DNA from: Segetibacter sp. 3557_3
GTDB lineage: Bacteria; Bacteroidota; Bacteroidia; Chitinophagales; Chitinophagaceae
Assembly: GCF_004354985.1 (NCBI RefSeq)
Contig: NZ_SMSK01000013.1
Span: forward strand, 1-64,000
Reading direction: 5' to 3'
Length of the DNA: 64,000 bases
Positions within the stretch are counted from its first letter, which is position 1. Each line of letters opens with the position of its first letter. A program made the position numbers and the translations under genes. Below, one piece after another: positions 43,452 to 52,484 of this stretch. The notes under the pieces were generated by a model. That model searched no databases. It saw only the letters and a program-made list of their open reading frames with translations, and was not told the origin of the DNA.

Positions 43452-43907
43452 ATGAGCCTCGAGCAAAAAGTTATGGATCGCATGAAAGATGCGATGAAAT
43501 CGAAGGACGAAGTTGCTTTACGTAGCCTTCGTGCCATTAAAGCAGCAATCATTCTTGCAAAAACCGCGGAAGGAGCGAAAGGCGAAATGAGCGAGGAAGA
43601 GGAAACCAGGATGCTGCAAAAACTGGTTAAGCAAAGAAAGGACAGCCTGGACATATACCAGCAGCAGAACAGAACCGATCTTGCTGAAAAAGAAGAACAG
43701 GAGATTGCGGTTATTGGGCAGTTCTTACCCCAGCAAATGAGCCCTGAAGAACTTAAAGCTGAACTACAGGCAATCATAGCTGCAAACGGAGCGTCTACCC
43801 CTGCCGACATGGGCAAAATTATGGGGCTTGCAACCAAATCGCTGGCGGGGAAAGCCGAAGGAAAGGCCATATCGGCAATGGTAAAAGAAATTTTGGCCGG
43901 CAAGTAG
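43452..43907 (+). CDS. GatB/YqeY domain protein
   Basis: 151 residues, wholly helical. The protein MSLEQKVMDRMKDAMKSKDEVALRSLR begins like all YqeY proteins, with QRKDSLDIYQQQNRTDLAEKEEQEIAVIGQFLPQQMS in the middle and MGLATKSLAGKAEGKAISAMVKEIL at the end. The family resembles the tRNA-binding tail domain of GatB, the amidotransferase subunit, but stands alone; a tRNA-related role is suspected and unproven. Confidence 0.93.
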   Translation: MSLEQKVMDRMKDAMKSKDEVALRSLRAIKAAIILAKTAEGAKGEMSEEEETRMLQKLVKQRKDSLDIYQQQNRTDLAEKEEQEIAVIGQFLPQQMSPEELKAELQAIIAANGASTPADMGKIMGLATKSLAGKAEGKAISAMVKEILAGK

Positions 43908-43965
43908 TGATCAGCCATTTTTGGAACCGTAAACAAAGGGCAATAAACTATAAGGCAGCAATTGA

Positions 43966-44502
43966 ATGATCGTTGATATTATATTCCTTTGTTTAATGGT
44001 AATAGCCGTTTTTAAAGGCTTTACAAAGGGCCTGATCGTTGCCGTATTCTCGCTAATCTCTTTACTGATTGGACTTGCGGCTGCGCTTCGGCTTTCGGCA
44101 ATATTCGCCGCTTACCTGCAAGAGCATACCAGCCTTACCGGTAAATGGTTACCCTTCCTGGCATTTATTATCATTTTCATTGCTGTGGCCCTGGTGGTGC
44201 GTATGCTGGCCAAAATGCTAAAGGGGGCGGTTAGCCTGGCTATGCTCGGCTGGGTAGACACGATCGGCGGAATACTTTTATACGCCCTGCTTTACACTTT
44301 TATTTATAGTGTAGTGCTCTTTTTTGGCACTCAGCTAAACGTGATCGGACCCAAAATGCAGTCTGAATCCACCACCTATTCCTATATCGTACCCTGGGGC
44401 CCCAGAGTAATTAGTACCATGGGGGTAATAATGCCCTGGTTCAAAAACGTTTTTGAAGACCTTCAGCTTTTCTTTGGTAATGCAACCCGGGAAACGGTGT
44501 AG
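43966..44502 (+). CDS. CvpA family membrane protein
   Basis: 178 residues with four membrane segments: MIVDIIFLCLMVIAVFKGF followed by TKGLIVAVFSLISLLIGLAAA (the typical N-terminal pair with the KGF-KGL turn), WLPFLAFIIIFIAVALVVRMLAKML, and VDTIGGILLYALLYTFIYSVVLFF. CvpA in E. coli is needed for colicin V production, but the general function in other bacteria is not settled. It lies 58 bp after yqeY and before mutL. Confidence 0.9.
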   Translation: MIVDIIFLCLMVIAVFKGFTKGLIVAVFSLISLLIGLAAALRLSAIFAAYLQEHTSLTGKWLPFLAFIIIFIAVALVVRMLAKMLKGAVSLAMLGWVDTIGGILLYALLYTFIYSVVLFFGTQLNVIGPKMQSESTTYSYIVPWGPRVISTMGVIMPWFKNVFEDLQLFFGNATRETV

Positions 44503-44610
44503 CAGACCTGGACCGCGAACAAAGCCTATTGGTCCAGCGCGCTTCGCCTGAAAAGCGCCTCGATTTAACACATTGGAATCATGCCCCCGGAGAAATGCGC
44601 GGGGATAATG

Positions 44611-44618
44611 TTATTTTG
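44611..44618 (+). promoter_or_regulatory. Near-consensus -7 box TTATTTTG of mutL
   Basis: Seven of eight positions of TAnnTTTG match. It lies 22 bp before GTG 44641 and inside the longer open frame that begins at ATG 44581, so it supports the GTG start. A GCGCTT/AAGCGC hairpin at 44539-44558 lies between cvpA and this box. Confidence 0.35.
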
Positions 44619-44640
44619 CAGCGTTAAACTGCAGGAACCC

Positions 44641-46512
44641 GTGCCGGACATCATACAACTTTTGCCAGATAATATTGCGAACCAGATTGCTGCGGGCGAG
44701 GTTATTCAACGCCCTGCAAGTGCGGTAAAAGAGCTGCTCGAAAATGCGGTTGACGCTGGTGCAACCATCATCAAGCTGGTGGTTACTGATGCCGGTAAAA
44801 ACCTGATCCAGGTAATTGATAATGGCAAGGGCATGAGCGAAACCGATGCCCGGATGAGCTTTGAGCGTCATGCAACCAGCAAGATCTCCAACATCGACGA
44901 CCTGTTTCATATCAAAACCATGGGGTTCAGGGGAGAGGCGCTTGCTTCCATTGCCGCGGTGGCCCAGGTGGAGATAAAAACAAAGAGAGCCGAAGACGAG
45001 CTCGGTACCTTCATAGAAATTGAGAACAGTGCCGTAATAAGGCAGGAGCCCTGCGCCACACAAACCGGCACCATTATCTGCATGAAGAACTTGTTCTTCA
45101 ATGTTCCGGCTCGTAGAAACTTCCTGAAAAGCAATGCCGCTGAAATGCGGCATATCGTTGATGAATTTATCCGGGTCGCCATGGCGTTCCCCGAAGTATT
45201 CTTCTCTTTAACCAGTAATGGCCAGCAGGTATTTCACCTCGAAGCGGGAAGCCTGAAACAGCGGCTGATACAGATCTTAGGTACCCACTACAATACCAGG
45301 CTGGTAAACGTTAAGGAAGATACCGACTACATGAATGTTTATGGCTTTGTTGGTAAGCCCGAAACGGCAAAAAAAACCCGTGGCGACCAGTACTTTTTTG
45401 TAAACAACCGGTTTATCAAAAGCGCATACCTGAACCATGCGGTGATGAACGCGTTTGATGAAATGATTGCCCGGGATAGTTTCCCGATGTACGTTTTGTT
45501 TATCGATGTTGATCCATCACAGATTGATATCAACGTTCATCCCACCAAGCAGGAGATCAAATTTGAAGACGAGAAAGTGATCTATGCATTTGTTCAGGCA
45601 GCGGTAAAGCATGCACTTGCCCAGTTTAGTATCGCCCCTTCACTCGATTTTTCGTTGAATGCCGATATTCAGTCGCTGGAAGCAGTAAACAGGCCTGCAA
45701 CCAATGAAACATTGAACAATGTTACCTCCTCCAACCTGTTTAAAACCTTTGTTCAAAAAAACCAGGCGCACAAAATTGACCCGGTAAATAAATCGGAGCT
45801 TAACCATTGGCGCGACTTCTACGAACCCTCGGGCAAACCGCTGCAGCCTTTGGCCCCGGATCAAACTACCGACGCGGGGCAAACATCGTTTGAACACGAA
45901 GTGATCACGGGGCCTGCACTACAACGCGGAAGTCATGTGCTCATTACAGATGTTGCCTTTACCCAAATACAACAGGCCTACATACTTGCCTGCACCACTA
46001 ATGGATTTATCTTAATCCACCAGCAGCAGGCACACGAGCGGGTTTTATACGATCGTTATAGCCAGGCCATCAATGGTAAGAGTATGCCTACCCAGCAAAG
46101 CCTCTTTCCGTCGACGATCGAACTTGGAGCCGGTGATACGATACTCATGCAGGAATTACTTCCCGACCTGCATACCCTCGGATACCTGATCGAACCTTTT
46201 GGCCTGAACACTTTTGTTGTGCAGGGAACCCCCGCAGACATCATACAGGGTAATGAGAAAATGGCCATAGAAATGCTGCTGGAGCAATACAAACATTTTA
46301 GCAGTGATATCAAGTTCAGCCGAAGGGAACGTCTTGTGCGTTGCATAGCGCGCCAGCAGGCCATACGCCCGGGCCAATCTTTATCGCAGCGAGAAATGAC
46401 TACACTCGTAAACGAACTCTTTGCCTCCACCACCCCCAACACTACGCCAAACGGAACCCCCACGTACATCGAGTTTAAAAATGATTACCTCGACCGTATG
46501 TTTGGCAAATAG
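44641..46512 (+). CDS. mutL: DNA mismatch repair protein MutL
   Basis: 623 residues from GTG 44641, which gives the standard N terminus PDIIQLLPDNIANQIAAGEV. GHKL ATPase domain: ELLENAVDAGA (about 31-41), DNGKGM (60-65), GFRGEALASI (95-104); transducer domain to about 330; linker; C-terminal dimerisation domain from about 430. The C-terminal endonuclease site is altered: HQQQAHER (460-467) replaces DQHAxxER, and TPNGTP stands where CPHGRP occurs. MutL links MutS recognition to strand cutting; whether this protein cuts by itself is doubtful. Confidence 0.95.
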   Translation: MPDIIQLLPDNIANQIAAGEVIQRPASAVKELLENAVDAGATIIKLVVTDAGKNLIQVIDNGKGMSETDARMSFERHATSKISNIDDLFHIKTMGFRGEALASIAAVAQVEIKTKRAEDELGTFIEIENSAVIRQEPCATQTGTIICMKNLFFNVPARRNFLKSNAAEMRHIVDEFIRVAMAFPEVFFSLTSNGQQVFHLEAGSLKQRLIQILGTHYNTRLVNVKEDTDYMNVYGFVGKPETAKKTRGDQYFFVNNRFIKSAYLNHAVMNAFDEMIARDSFPMYVLFIDVDPSQIDINVHPTKQEIKFEDEKVIYAFVQAAVKHALAQFSIAPSLDFSLNADIQSLEAVNRPATNETLNNVTSSNLFKTFVQKNQAHKIDPVNKSELNHWRDFYEPSGKPLQPLAPDQTTDAGQTSFEHEVITGPALQRGSHVLITDVAFTQIQQAYILACTTNGFILIHQQQAHERVLYDRYSQAINGKSMPTQQSLFPSTIELGAGDTILMQELLPDLHTLGYLIEPFGLNTFVVQGTPADIIQGNEKMAIEMLLEQYKHFSSDIKFSRRERLVRCIARQQAIRPGQSLSQREMTTLVNELFASTTPNTTPNGTPTYIEFKNDYLDRMFGK

Positions 46513-46583
46513 CTGCATAATCTCGAGTGGGGGATAGCCTTCTTGTATAAGCAGTTCATAGGTAATCGCCTTTGTAACGCCTC

Positions 46584-47912
46584 TTAGTAGCGTTCAATAA
46601 TGGAAGTTATCAGCCGTTCAATGCCACGACGAATACTGCTTGCGGGCACCTGCTGATTGTTTACGAGTACGGAGAAGATTAGCGGCCTGTTTTTCCGGGT
46701 AAAGATGATACCGCTTAATGCAACGTGGTTACTCAGGGTGCCGGTTTTCGCATATATTCTGCCATTATATGCCTGGTAAAGGCTGCTTAGGGTTCCTTCA
46801 CCCCCTGTCGGCAAAATGTTTTTCACCCGCTCCATGCCAAAGTCATCTTTCATCTTGTTCAGCAACCATATAAAATCCTGGGGGGTAAAAAGATTGTAGC
46901 GGCTAAGGCCAGAGCCATCCATCCATTTCGGAGATTGTGGCAATCCGGCATAATCCGTTTTCAATAGCGTATCAATAACCTTCCGGTCATCCATCCTGCC
47001 CAACCTGTTCTGGCTCACCATCAGCAGGGTTTGTTCGGCAAAGAAGTTATCGCTGCGGTGCATCATAATAGAGAGCAGCGAATCTGTAGGCTGTGAAAAA
47101 AGCGGTTTGAGTCCGTCCTCCGCTAGTGCTTCTGTGCGGCGGACTACTTTTTTATGTATGGTGTCGGCCAGGTAACGGCTTGCGAAAGCACCCTTTTCCA
47201 TGGCAAGGGTTATTGTTTTGCGCGGCGCGATCGTGCCCTGTCCGTTTAATACCGAAAAGAAGTGTCCTCCTGGGTTGCGGCTGATGTTCCAGGGCTGGCC
47301 GGCTGAGGGAATACCAACAATTGCCTGGTTCAACAACTGCGGTACTGCATGCACGCTGTCGCCTTCAAAAACAAAGGTTGCGATGTTGCCATACATCGGA
47401 AAAGGGTCCCGTTCAGCCATGTACTCTTCTGCGTAATCATCCCATGCCCATCCTCTCCCCAGGGGTTCCGAAGCAAAAGGGGTGTAAAGTTCAACCCCCG
47501 TGATCCGGTCTTGTTTTAAATAATCCATCAGCGGTTGACGCTTAAAATCCGGGTGTAAAAAGGTGGGATCGCCGGTTGCCTGCAACAATACCTCGTCGTC
47601 ATTTTCCTGGTACAGGGCAGCCAGTATGCTATCCCCTAAATATTTCATTGCAGCATAACAGGTAAAGAGTTTGGTGTTACTCGCCGGAATAAAGTATTTG
47701 TCGCCGTCATGATTGTAAAGGTATTTTCGTGTCGAGGGGTCGTAAACGCTGATGCCAATATGTGCGCCCTTGAAGCTGCTGTCGTTGAGCAGGTACGCAG
47801 ATGCTTTCTTGTGCAGGAAACGATTTGGCGAACAGGAAAACAGGGTGCCTGCCAGTGCAAAGAGCAGTGCCGCAAGCAGGATTTTTGAGGAAAGTGTTTT
47901 ATCGCGAGTCAT
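46584..47912 (-). CDS. D-Ala-D-Ala carboxypeptidase/endopeptidase (PBP4, peptidase S13)
   Basis: 442 residues from ATG 47912. A lipoprotein signal ending AGTLFSC anchors it in a membrane facing the periplasm. Penicillin-binding motifs: SNTK (Ser78, Lys81), SDN in MHRSDNFFAEQ, and KTG in YAKTGTLSNHVALSG. Like DacB it trims D-alanine from peptidoglycan stem peptides or cuts cross-links. The domain II/III insert between SxxK and SxN is retained. It is a single gene convergent with mutL. Confidence 0.92.
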   Translation of the reverse strand: MTRDKTLSSKILLAALLFALAGTLFSCSPNRFLHKKASAYLLNDSSFKGAHIGISVYDPSTRKYLYNHDGDKYFIPASNTKLFTCYAAMKYLGDSILAALYQENDDEVLLQATGDPTFLHPDFKRQPLMDYLKQDRITGVELYTPFASEPLGRGWAWDDYAEEYMAERDPFPMYGNIATFVFEGDSVHAVPQLLNQAIVGIPSAGQPWNISRNPGGHFFSVLNGQGTIAPRKTITLAMEKGAFASRYLADTIHKKVVRRTEALAEDGLKPLFSQPTDSLLSIMMHRSDNFFAEQTLLMVSQNRLGRMDDRKVIDTLLKTDYAGLPQSPKWMDGSGLSRYNLFTPQDFIWLLNKMKDDFGMERVKNILPTGGEGTLSSLYQAYNGRIYAKTGTLSNHVALSGIIFTRKNRPLIFSVLVNNQQVPASSIRRGIERLITSIIERY

Positions 47913-48057
47913 GAATGCTAAACGTAAGTTTTTATGAAGTAAGAACATTATTATGAATTACCTGCAAAGGCAATGTATATGTTCTGTTCAGCAGTAATCC
48001 TGTAACCAGCGGGCGGAGGAATAACCCGGGATTGAATGGTAATTCCGGTTGCCCATC

Positions 48058-48088
48058 TTTGCCATTACAATCAGAACAACAGCATCTT
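48058..48088. repeat. TTACAATCAGAACAACAGC repeat candidate, copy B
   Basis: GCCATTACAATCAGAACAAC followed by AGCATCTTCAGCA resembles 39796-39830 over about 30 bp. Both copies end within roughly 80-90 bp of the next plus-strand start. Confidence 0.35.
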
Positions 48089-48165
48089 CAGCAGAACGGG
48101 CATTATTTACATACTATTAACGAACGGTTAAATGATTGCTATTGCACCTGCCCTACCTTTCAAAA

Positions 48166-48717
48166 ATGAAACAACCACTACTCCTGCTTTTTTTTACCTG
48201 CTTTACATTTACCCTGTTTGCACAGCAGGGTGATTTTATCGTCATTAAAAAACGGGGGCGTACGGTAAAGAGTTTTTTTTCCGGAGCAGAGGTAAGCTTT
48301 CAGATGAATAACGGGGAGTGGTTCCAGGGCAAAATAGCAAACATAAAAAACGACTCTTTATTTTTCAGGCAACAGATCGTTCGACAGGTGCCAACGCCCT
48401 GGGGGGTGCCGCGCCTTGATACCATGACAACCGGAGTTCGCAGGGTTTACTTTAAAGACATCCGCGCCATTCCGAAAAAACATGAGTCGTTTTCCTATGT
48501 AAAAGATGGAACCGTTTTCATCATGGCGGGCGCGGGGTATCTCCTGTTAAACGTCATTAATAGTGCTTACCTGCACTATGCAGTCTTTGGCGACGATAAC
48601 CTGCCAAAAGTGTTAGGCGCTACCGGTGTGCTGGCCACAGGGCTCGCCCTTAAAAAGTTGCATAAAGATTATATCGTACTTGGTCGAAAATATGCGATCG
48701 ATTATATAAAAATGTAA
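48166..48717 (+). CDS. Secreted or outer-membrane protein of unknown function
   Basis: 183 residues from ATG 48166. A clear signal peptide (MKQPLLLLFFTCFTFTLFA) is followed by a small beta-rich region (GDFIVIKKRGRTVKSFFSGA, then VSFQMNNGEWFQGKIANIKNDSLFF), which reads like a short Sm- or barrel-like fold, and a C-terminal part with a hydrophobic stretch (VFIMAGAGYLLLNVINSAYL) and ATGVLATGLALKKL. I do not recognise a family name. The text TACCTTTC plus four A just before the ATG is a near -7 box, so this too could be leaderless. It converges on the POT gene, 10 bp away. Confidence 0.7.
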   Translation: MKQPLLLLFFTCFTFTLFAQQGDFIVIKKRGRTVKSFFSGAEVSFQMNNGEWFQGKIANIKNDSLFFRQQIVRQVPTPWGVPRLDTMTTGVRRVYFKDIRAIPKKHESFSYVKDGTVFIMAGAGYLLLNVINSAYLHYAVFGDDNLPKVLGATGVLATGLALKKLHKDYIVLGRKYAIDYIKM

Positions 48718-48727
48718 GTCTATACGG

Positions 48728-50284
48728 CTAAACGTTCACGGGTTTATCCAGCGCATCTTTTACGGTAACAGTTGAAATCCTGGTATCGTCAGTCATATTA
48801 CCCATCCACTTCCTGATCACCGGGGACAGAAACATCAATATCACGCCAATAAGTATAGAACCCTGGGCAATCTTTAAGAGGATGTCGGCATAGTAAGGCA
48901 GAGAGGTCACGGGATTGTTTGCAGCTGCAACTTCCGCGGGAACACTCATCATCGATCCGATCTTGCCGGCGAGGAATTCTCCAATGGCGCTCGCGAAAAA
49001 CCATATCCCCATCATCATCGAAACAATTTTCACAGGGGATAGCTTGGTGACCATCGAAAGCCCGATTGGCGACAGGCACATCTCGCCACAGATGATAAAA
49101 AAGTACCCGCCTACAAAAGAAAACATCGAGATCAATCCACCATTTGCATTTTTGCATCCGAGGTAGAACACATAAAACCCAATTCCCATCAACAGGAACG
49201 AAAATGCAAACTTGAACGGGGTTGAAGGCTCTTTACCCTTCTTATTTAACCATGGCCAGAGCCAGGCAAAAATAAAACTGCAGATCACTACCCAACCCGG
49301 CGGTAGAAAGTTGTTTACCGAAAGTGGTGGAAGGTTCATCCCGCCCACGTTCATGTCAACATTGCGCATTGCAAACAGGTTTAGCGAGCCCGCATTTTGC
49401 TCGTAAAAAGCCCAGAACAGGGTCGAGGAAATGATCATGACAAGTGCAGCGAACAACTTGAATTTTGCGGCTGCTTCAAGGCTGAAAGCAATATACAATA
49501 CGTAAGCAAGCGATAGCCCACCCAATCCGAACATAATAAAATCCATCACCTCATATTGGTTAAACAGGGCCACTACCATCGGAACCACGAGCAGGGTTCC
49601 TCCATAAATAAGGTATTCGTTGGTTATAAATCCAAACCGTGGTTTCTTTAGTGCTGCCTCATTTGGCGGCAGTCCCTTTTCCAGCAACGATTTCTTGCCG
49701 ATCGCAAAAACAATAAGTCCTACAATCATAAAAAGCCCGGCAAGTCCAAAGCCATAATGCCAGTTGATCCGTTGTCCAACATAACCGCAAAGCAGTCCAC
49801 CGAGTGCGGCGCCAACATTAATGCCCATGTAAAAAATGGAGAATGCGCTGTCTTTTCTTGGGTCATTGTTCGAGTAAAGTGTACCAACAAGACTCGAGAT
49901 ATTGGGTTTAAAGAAGCCGTTGCCACAAATGATGAATGCCATCCCATAAAAAAAACTCCAGCCCTGCGGTATGGCAAGTACCAGGTGACCAATTACCATT
50001 AACACCCCACCAAACAGTACTGCCCGGCGATATCCGAGAAACCGGTCTGCCATCATCCCGCCAAACATCGGCATGGTATACACCAGTGCCGCATACGACC
50101 CAAGGATCGCATAACCTTTTGGCTCGTCAAACTTCAGTTGGGTCACCATGTACGCGAGCAGTAGCGCTTTCATTCCATAGAAGGAAAAGCGCTCCCACAT
50201 TTCCGCAAAAAACAGCATGTACAATTGCCGGGGATGTTTCTTCGTGGTCAACTCCGGTTGTGGCGCAGATTCGGTCAGATCCAT
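48728..50284 (-). CDS. POT/PTR-family peptide MFS transporter (first of two)
   Basis: 518 residues, about 14 membrane segments. Family marks: LYMLFFAEMWERFSFYGMKALLLAYM (ERFxYYG-type motif), GMMADRFLGYRRAVLFGG, GNGFFKPNISSLVGTLY and FSIFYMGINVGAALGGLLCGYVG (PTR2 signature), EMCLSPIGLSMVTKLSP. It takes up di- and tripeptides with protons. The neighbour at 50539 is a paralogue on the same strand; a terminator at 50473-50496 separates them. Confidence 0.93.
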   Translation of the reverse strand: MDLTESAPQPELTTKKHPRQLYMLFFAEMWERFSFYGMKALLLAYMVTQLKFDEPKGYAILGSYAALVYTMPMFGGMMADRFLGYRRAVLFGGVLMVIGHLVLAIPQGWSFFYGMAFIICGNGFFKPNISSLVGTLYSNNDPRKDSAFSIFYMGINVGAALGGLLCGYVGQRINWHYGFGLAGLFMIVGLIVFAIGKKSLLEKGLPPNEAALKKPRFGFITNEYLIYGGTLLVVPMVVALFNQYEVMDFIMFGLGGLSLAYVLYIAFSLEAAAKFKLFAALVMIISSTLFWAFYEQNAGSLNLFAMRNVDMNVGGMNLPPLSVNNFLPPGWVVICSFIFAWLWPWLNKKGKEPSTPFKFAFSFLLMGIGFYVFYLGCKNANGGLISMFSFVGGYFFIICGEMCLSPIGLSMVTKLSPVKIVSMMMGIWFFASAIGEFLAGKIGSMMSVPAEVAAANNPVTSLPYYADILLKIAQGSILIGVILMFLSPVIRKWMGNMTDDTRISTVTVKDALDKPVNV

Positions 50285-50472
50285 AGTTCTTGTTTGTCGG
50301 TTAATAATTGTAATCAGCAGAAAAATAAGGGAACCGTTATTTACACAAACAGCACTTAGCCTGCTTGAAGTTTTTTTTGGTGACCAGCGATATCTTTCAT
50401 GGCGGCAGTTGTTGTGTCACTCACTTGTACGGTTGGTTTTTCATGGCAGCCCGAACATCCTTCCAAATTAAA

Positions 50473-50496
50473 AGCAGTCACGATAACATGACTGCT
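50473..50496 (-). terminator. Terminator after the second POT gene
   Basis: AGCAGTCA and TGACTGCT form a perfect 8-bp stem with an 8-base loop. On the minus strand it is followed by TTTTAATTT. It lies 43 bp past the stop codon at 50539 and separates the two transporter genes. Confidence 0.7.
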
Positions 50497-50538
50497 CATA
50501 AGTTTTGCAATTGTCGATTTAAAAAAACCTCTATATCC

Positions 50539-52332
50539 TTATTTCACCCCGTGCATCATCTTTTTGAGTATCGGGGTAATTGCATAAAGAATTATAGATG
50601 CCGCACCACAAAGAATTACAAACACCATAAAAAACTCAAATAGGTTATGTATTGTAAATCCGGCAAAGTGCGGGTAAGTTGTAGCGATTTTTCGCTCTGA
50701 AAGAAAAGCGAGTTGCTCGCTTGTTGCGGTAGTGGTACCATCCAGTATGCCCTGCAGGTTGATGCCTTTTTCAGAAGCTGCGGTATACTTGTCGGTGGTT
50801 GGCGGCAATAAGGCGCCAAGCGTACCGGTTAAGGCATATCCTGCTGCATTACTCAGGAACCATACACCCATAAGCAGCGAAGCAAAGCGCCTGGGCGCCA
50901 GCTTTGCCACGAGTGAAAGCCCGATAGGGGAGAGGCAAAGTTCACCCCAGGTATGCAAGAGGTATAATACAATCAGCCAGATTACCCCAAGTTTGCCGCT
51001 TGTGCCAAGGTCTTTAACCTGCATGGCGATGATAAAGTAGCCAAGTGCAATTAATGCAAGGCCGATAGCTTGCTTTACAGGAGAAATGGGTTCCATGTTT
51101 TTTCGTTGCATCCATAGCCACAATGCACTAAATGGAAGGGCGAAGATGATTACGAAAAAACCGTTGAAGTTCTGAACCATGCTCGGCGGCATTTTCCATC
51201 CAAGGATACGGGTATCGGTTTGGTTGTCAGCAATAAAGGTGAGCGACGAACCTGCCTGCTCGAATGCTGCCCAAAAGAAGATCACAAAAAAAGCTACGAT
51301 GTACAGCACCAGTATCCGCTGGGTTTCTACCCGGGTAAGCGACTTATCGGTAAGGATAAATATGGCAAGGCTCAGGCCCGACGCATAAATAAATGGGTAA
51401 ACAAAGGTCTTTATGGGGGAAAGGGCAAGCGCCTTGAAGTAGCCGCCTATCCCGGGTTCGGTAATGGGCATTGCGGTAGAATCCCAGGCGAGGTATTGAA
51501 ACAGGAAGTAAAAGCCAACTACGAGTGCGCCCAGGATCATAACAGCCTGCCTCGTAAACTTGGCGCTTGTTGCTTCATCCTGGTTACTTAAACTATGATT
51601 TGGTTTCCCGCCAATGGCAGCACCTGTTGGTGTTACTACATATTTGTTTTTCAGAAACCAGAAAGTGATTGTGCCAATCAGCATGGCAATACCGGCAGCA
51701 AGAAAACCCCACTTAAATGCGCCAAGATCGCGTACCGTTCTTTCCACCCCATTTACCACCATTACTACTTCGCGGTCGCCAAGTAGCGGACAAATGGTTT
51801 GACCAAGCAGGGCACCCACGTTGATGCCCATATAAAAAATGGTAAACGCAGAGTCAAGTTTGCTTTTTTGTTCTGCAGGGTAAAGCGACCCTACCATAGA
51901 GGAGATGTTCGGCTTGAAAAAGCCGTTTCCGAAAATGATCACCAACAGTGCAAACCACATCAGGGATTTCGACAAGTCGAGGTTGGTAGAAAAGATGCTT
52001 GCACTCCCAAAAAGAAACAGTTGTCCTACTGCCATGGTAAGGCCACCAAGAATGATACAGTTGCGGTTACCCAGGTATTTGTCGGCAATGTATCCACCGA
52101 GCATCGGCGTCAGGTAAGAAAGACCAAGAAAGCCACCATAAATGATTGAAGCTTCCTGTTCACCCATCAGCAACGCATTTGCAAGAAAGAGGGTAAGAAT
52201 TGCCCTCATGCCATAAAAGTTGAAGCGTTCCCACATCTCCGTCGCGAATAAAACCCGTAAGCCTTTTGGATGACCTTTTTGTGCCGTGGCGTTGGCTAGG
52301 ATCGCTTCGTCAGCTGCACTTACATTGCTCAT
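50539..52332 (-). CDS. POT/PTR-family peptide MFS transporter (second of two)
   Basis: 597 residues, about 14 membrane segments. Same family marks as the neighbour: LFATEMWERFNFYGMRAILTLFL, GGYIADKYLGNRNCIILGG, GNGFFKPNISSMVGSLYPAE, FTIFYMGINVGALLGQTICPLLG, ELCLSPIGLSLVAKLAP. It is about 80 residues longer than its neighbour, through a loop between segments 6 and 7 (NKYVVTPTGAAIGGKPNHSL) and a segment before the last helix (TTDKYTAASEKGINLQGILD). Probably a proton-coupled oligopeptide importer with other preferences than the first. Confidence 0.93.
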   Translation of the reverse strand: MSNVSAADEAILANATAQKGHPKGLRVLFATEMWERFNFYGMRAILTLFLANALLMGEQEASIIYGGFLGLSYLTPMLGGYIADKYLGNRNCIILGGLTMAVGQLFLFGSASIFSTNLDLSKSLMWFALLVIIFGNGFFKPNISSMVGSLYPAEQKSKLDSAFTIFYMGINVGALLGQTICPLLGDREVVMVVNGVERTVRDLGAFKWGFLAAGIAMLIGTITFWFLKNKYVVTPTGAAIGGKPNHSLSNQDEATSAKFTRQAVMILGALVVGFYFLFQYLAWDSTAMPITEPGIGGYFKALALSPIKTFVYPFIYASGLSLAIFILTDKSLTRVETQRILVLYIVAFFVIFFWAAFEQAGSSLTFIADNQTDTRILGWKMPPSMVQNFNGFFVIIFALPFSALWLWMQRKNMEPISPVKQAIGLALIALGYFIIAMQVKDLGTSGKLGVIWLIVLYLLHTWGELCLSPIGLSLVAKLAPRRFASLLMGVWFLSNAAGYALTGTLGALLPPTTDKYTAASEKGINLQGILDGTTTATSEQLAFLSERKIATTYPHFAGFTIHNLFEFFMVFVILCGAASIILYAITPILKKMMHGVK

Positions 52333-52484
52333 ATATAACTGTTTCGTTCTTGATTGGTGAAAAGGTTTTAAACCTGAAAATAGGATAATTTCCCTTTAGT
52401 TCGTGTTTGCAGGCACCTAATGTGTATGCGAGGTAAATAGTTTTTACATTCGTCCCATATTTTAATAAGTATTAACCAGATTAT

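Noticed and set aside
44581-44640. Upstream ATG start for mutL
   Set aside because: It would add 20 residues not found in MutL, and the probable -7 box lies within them.
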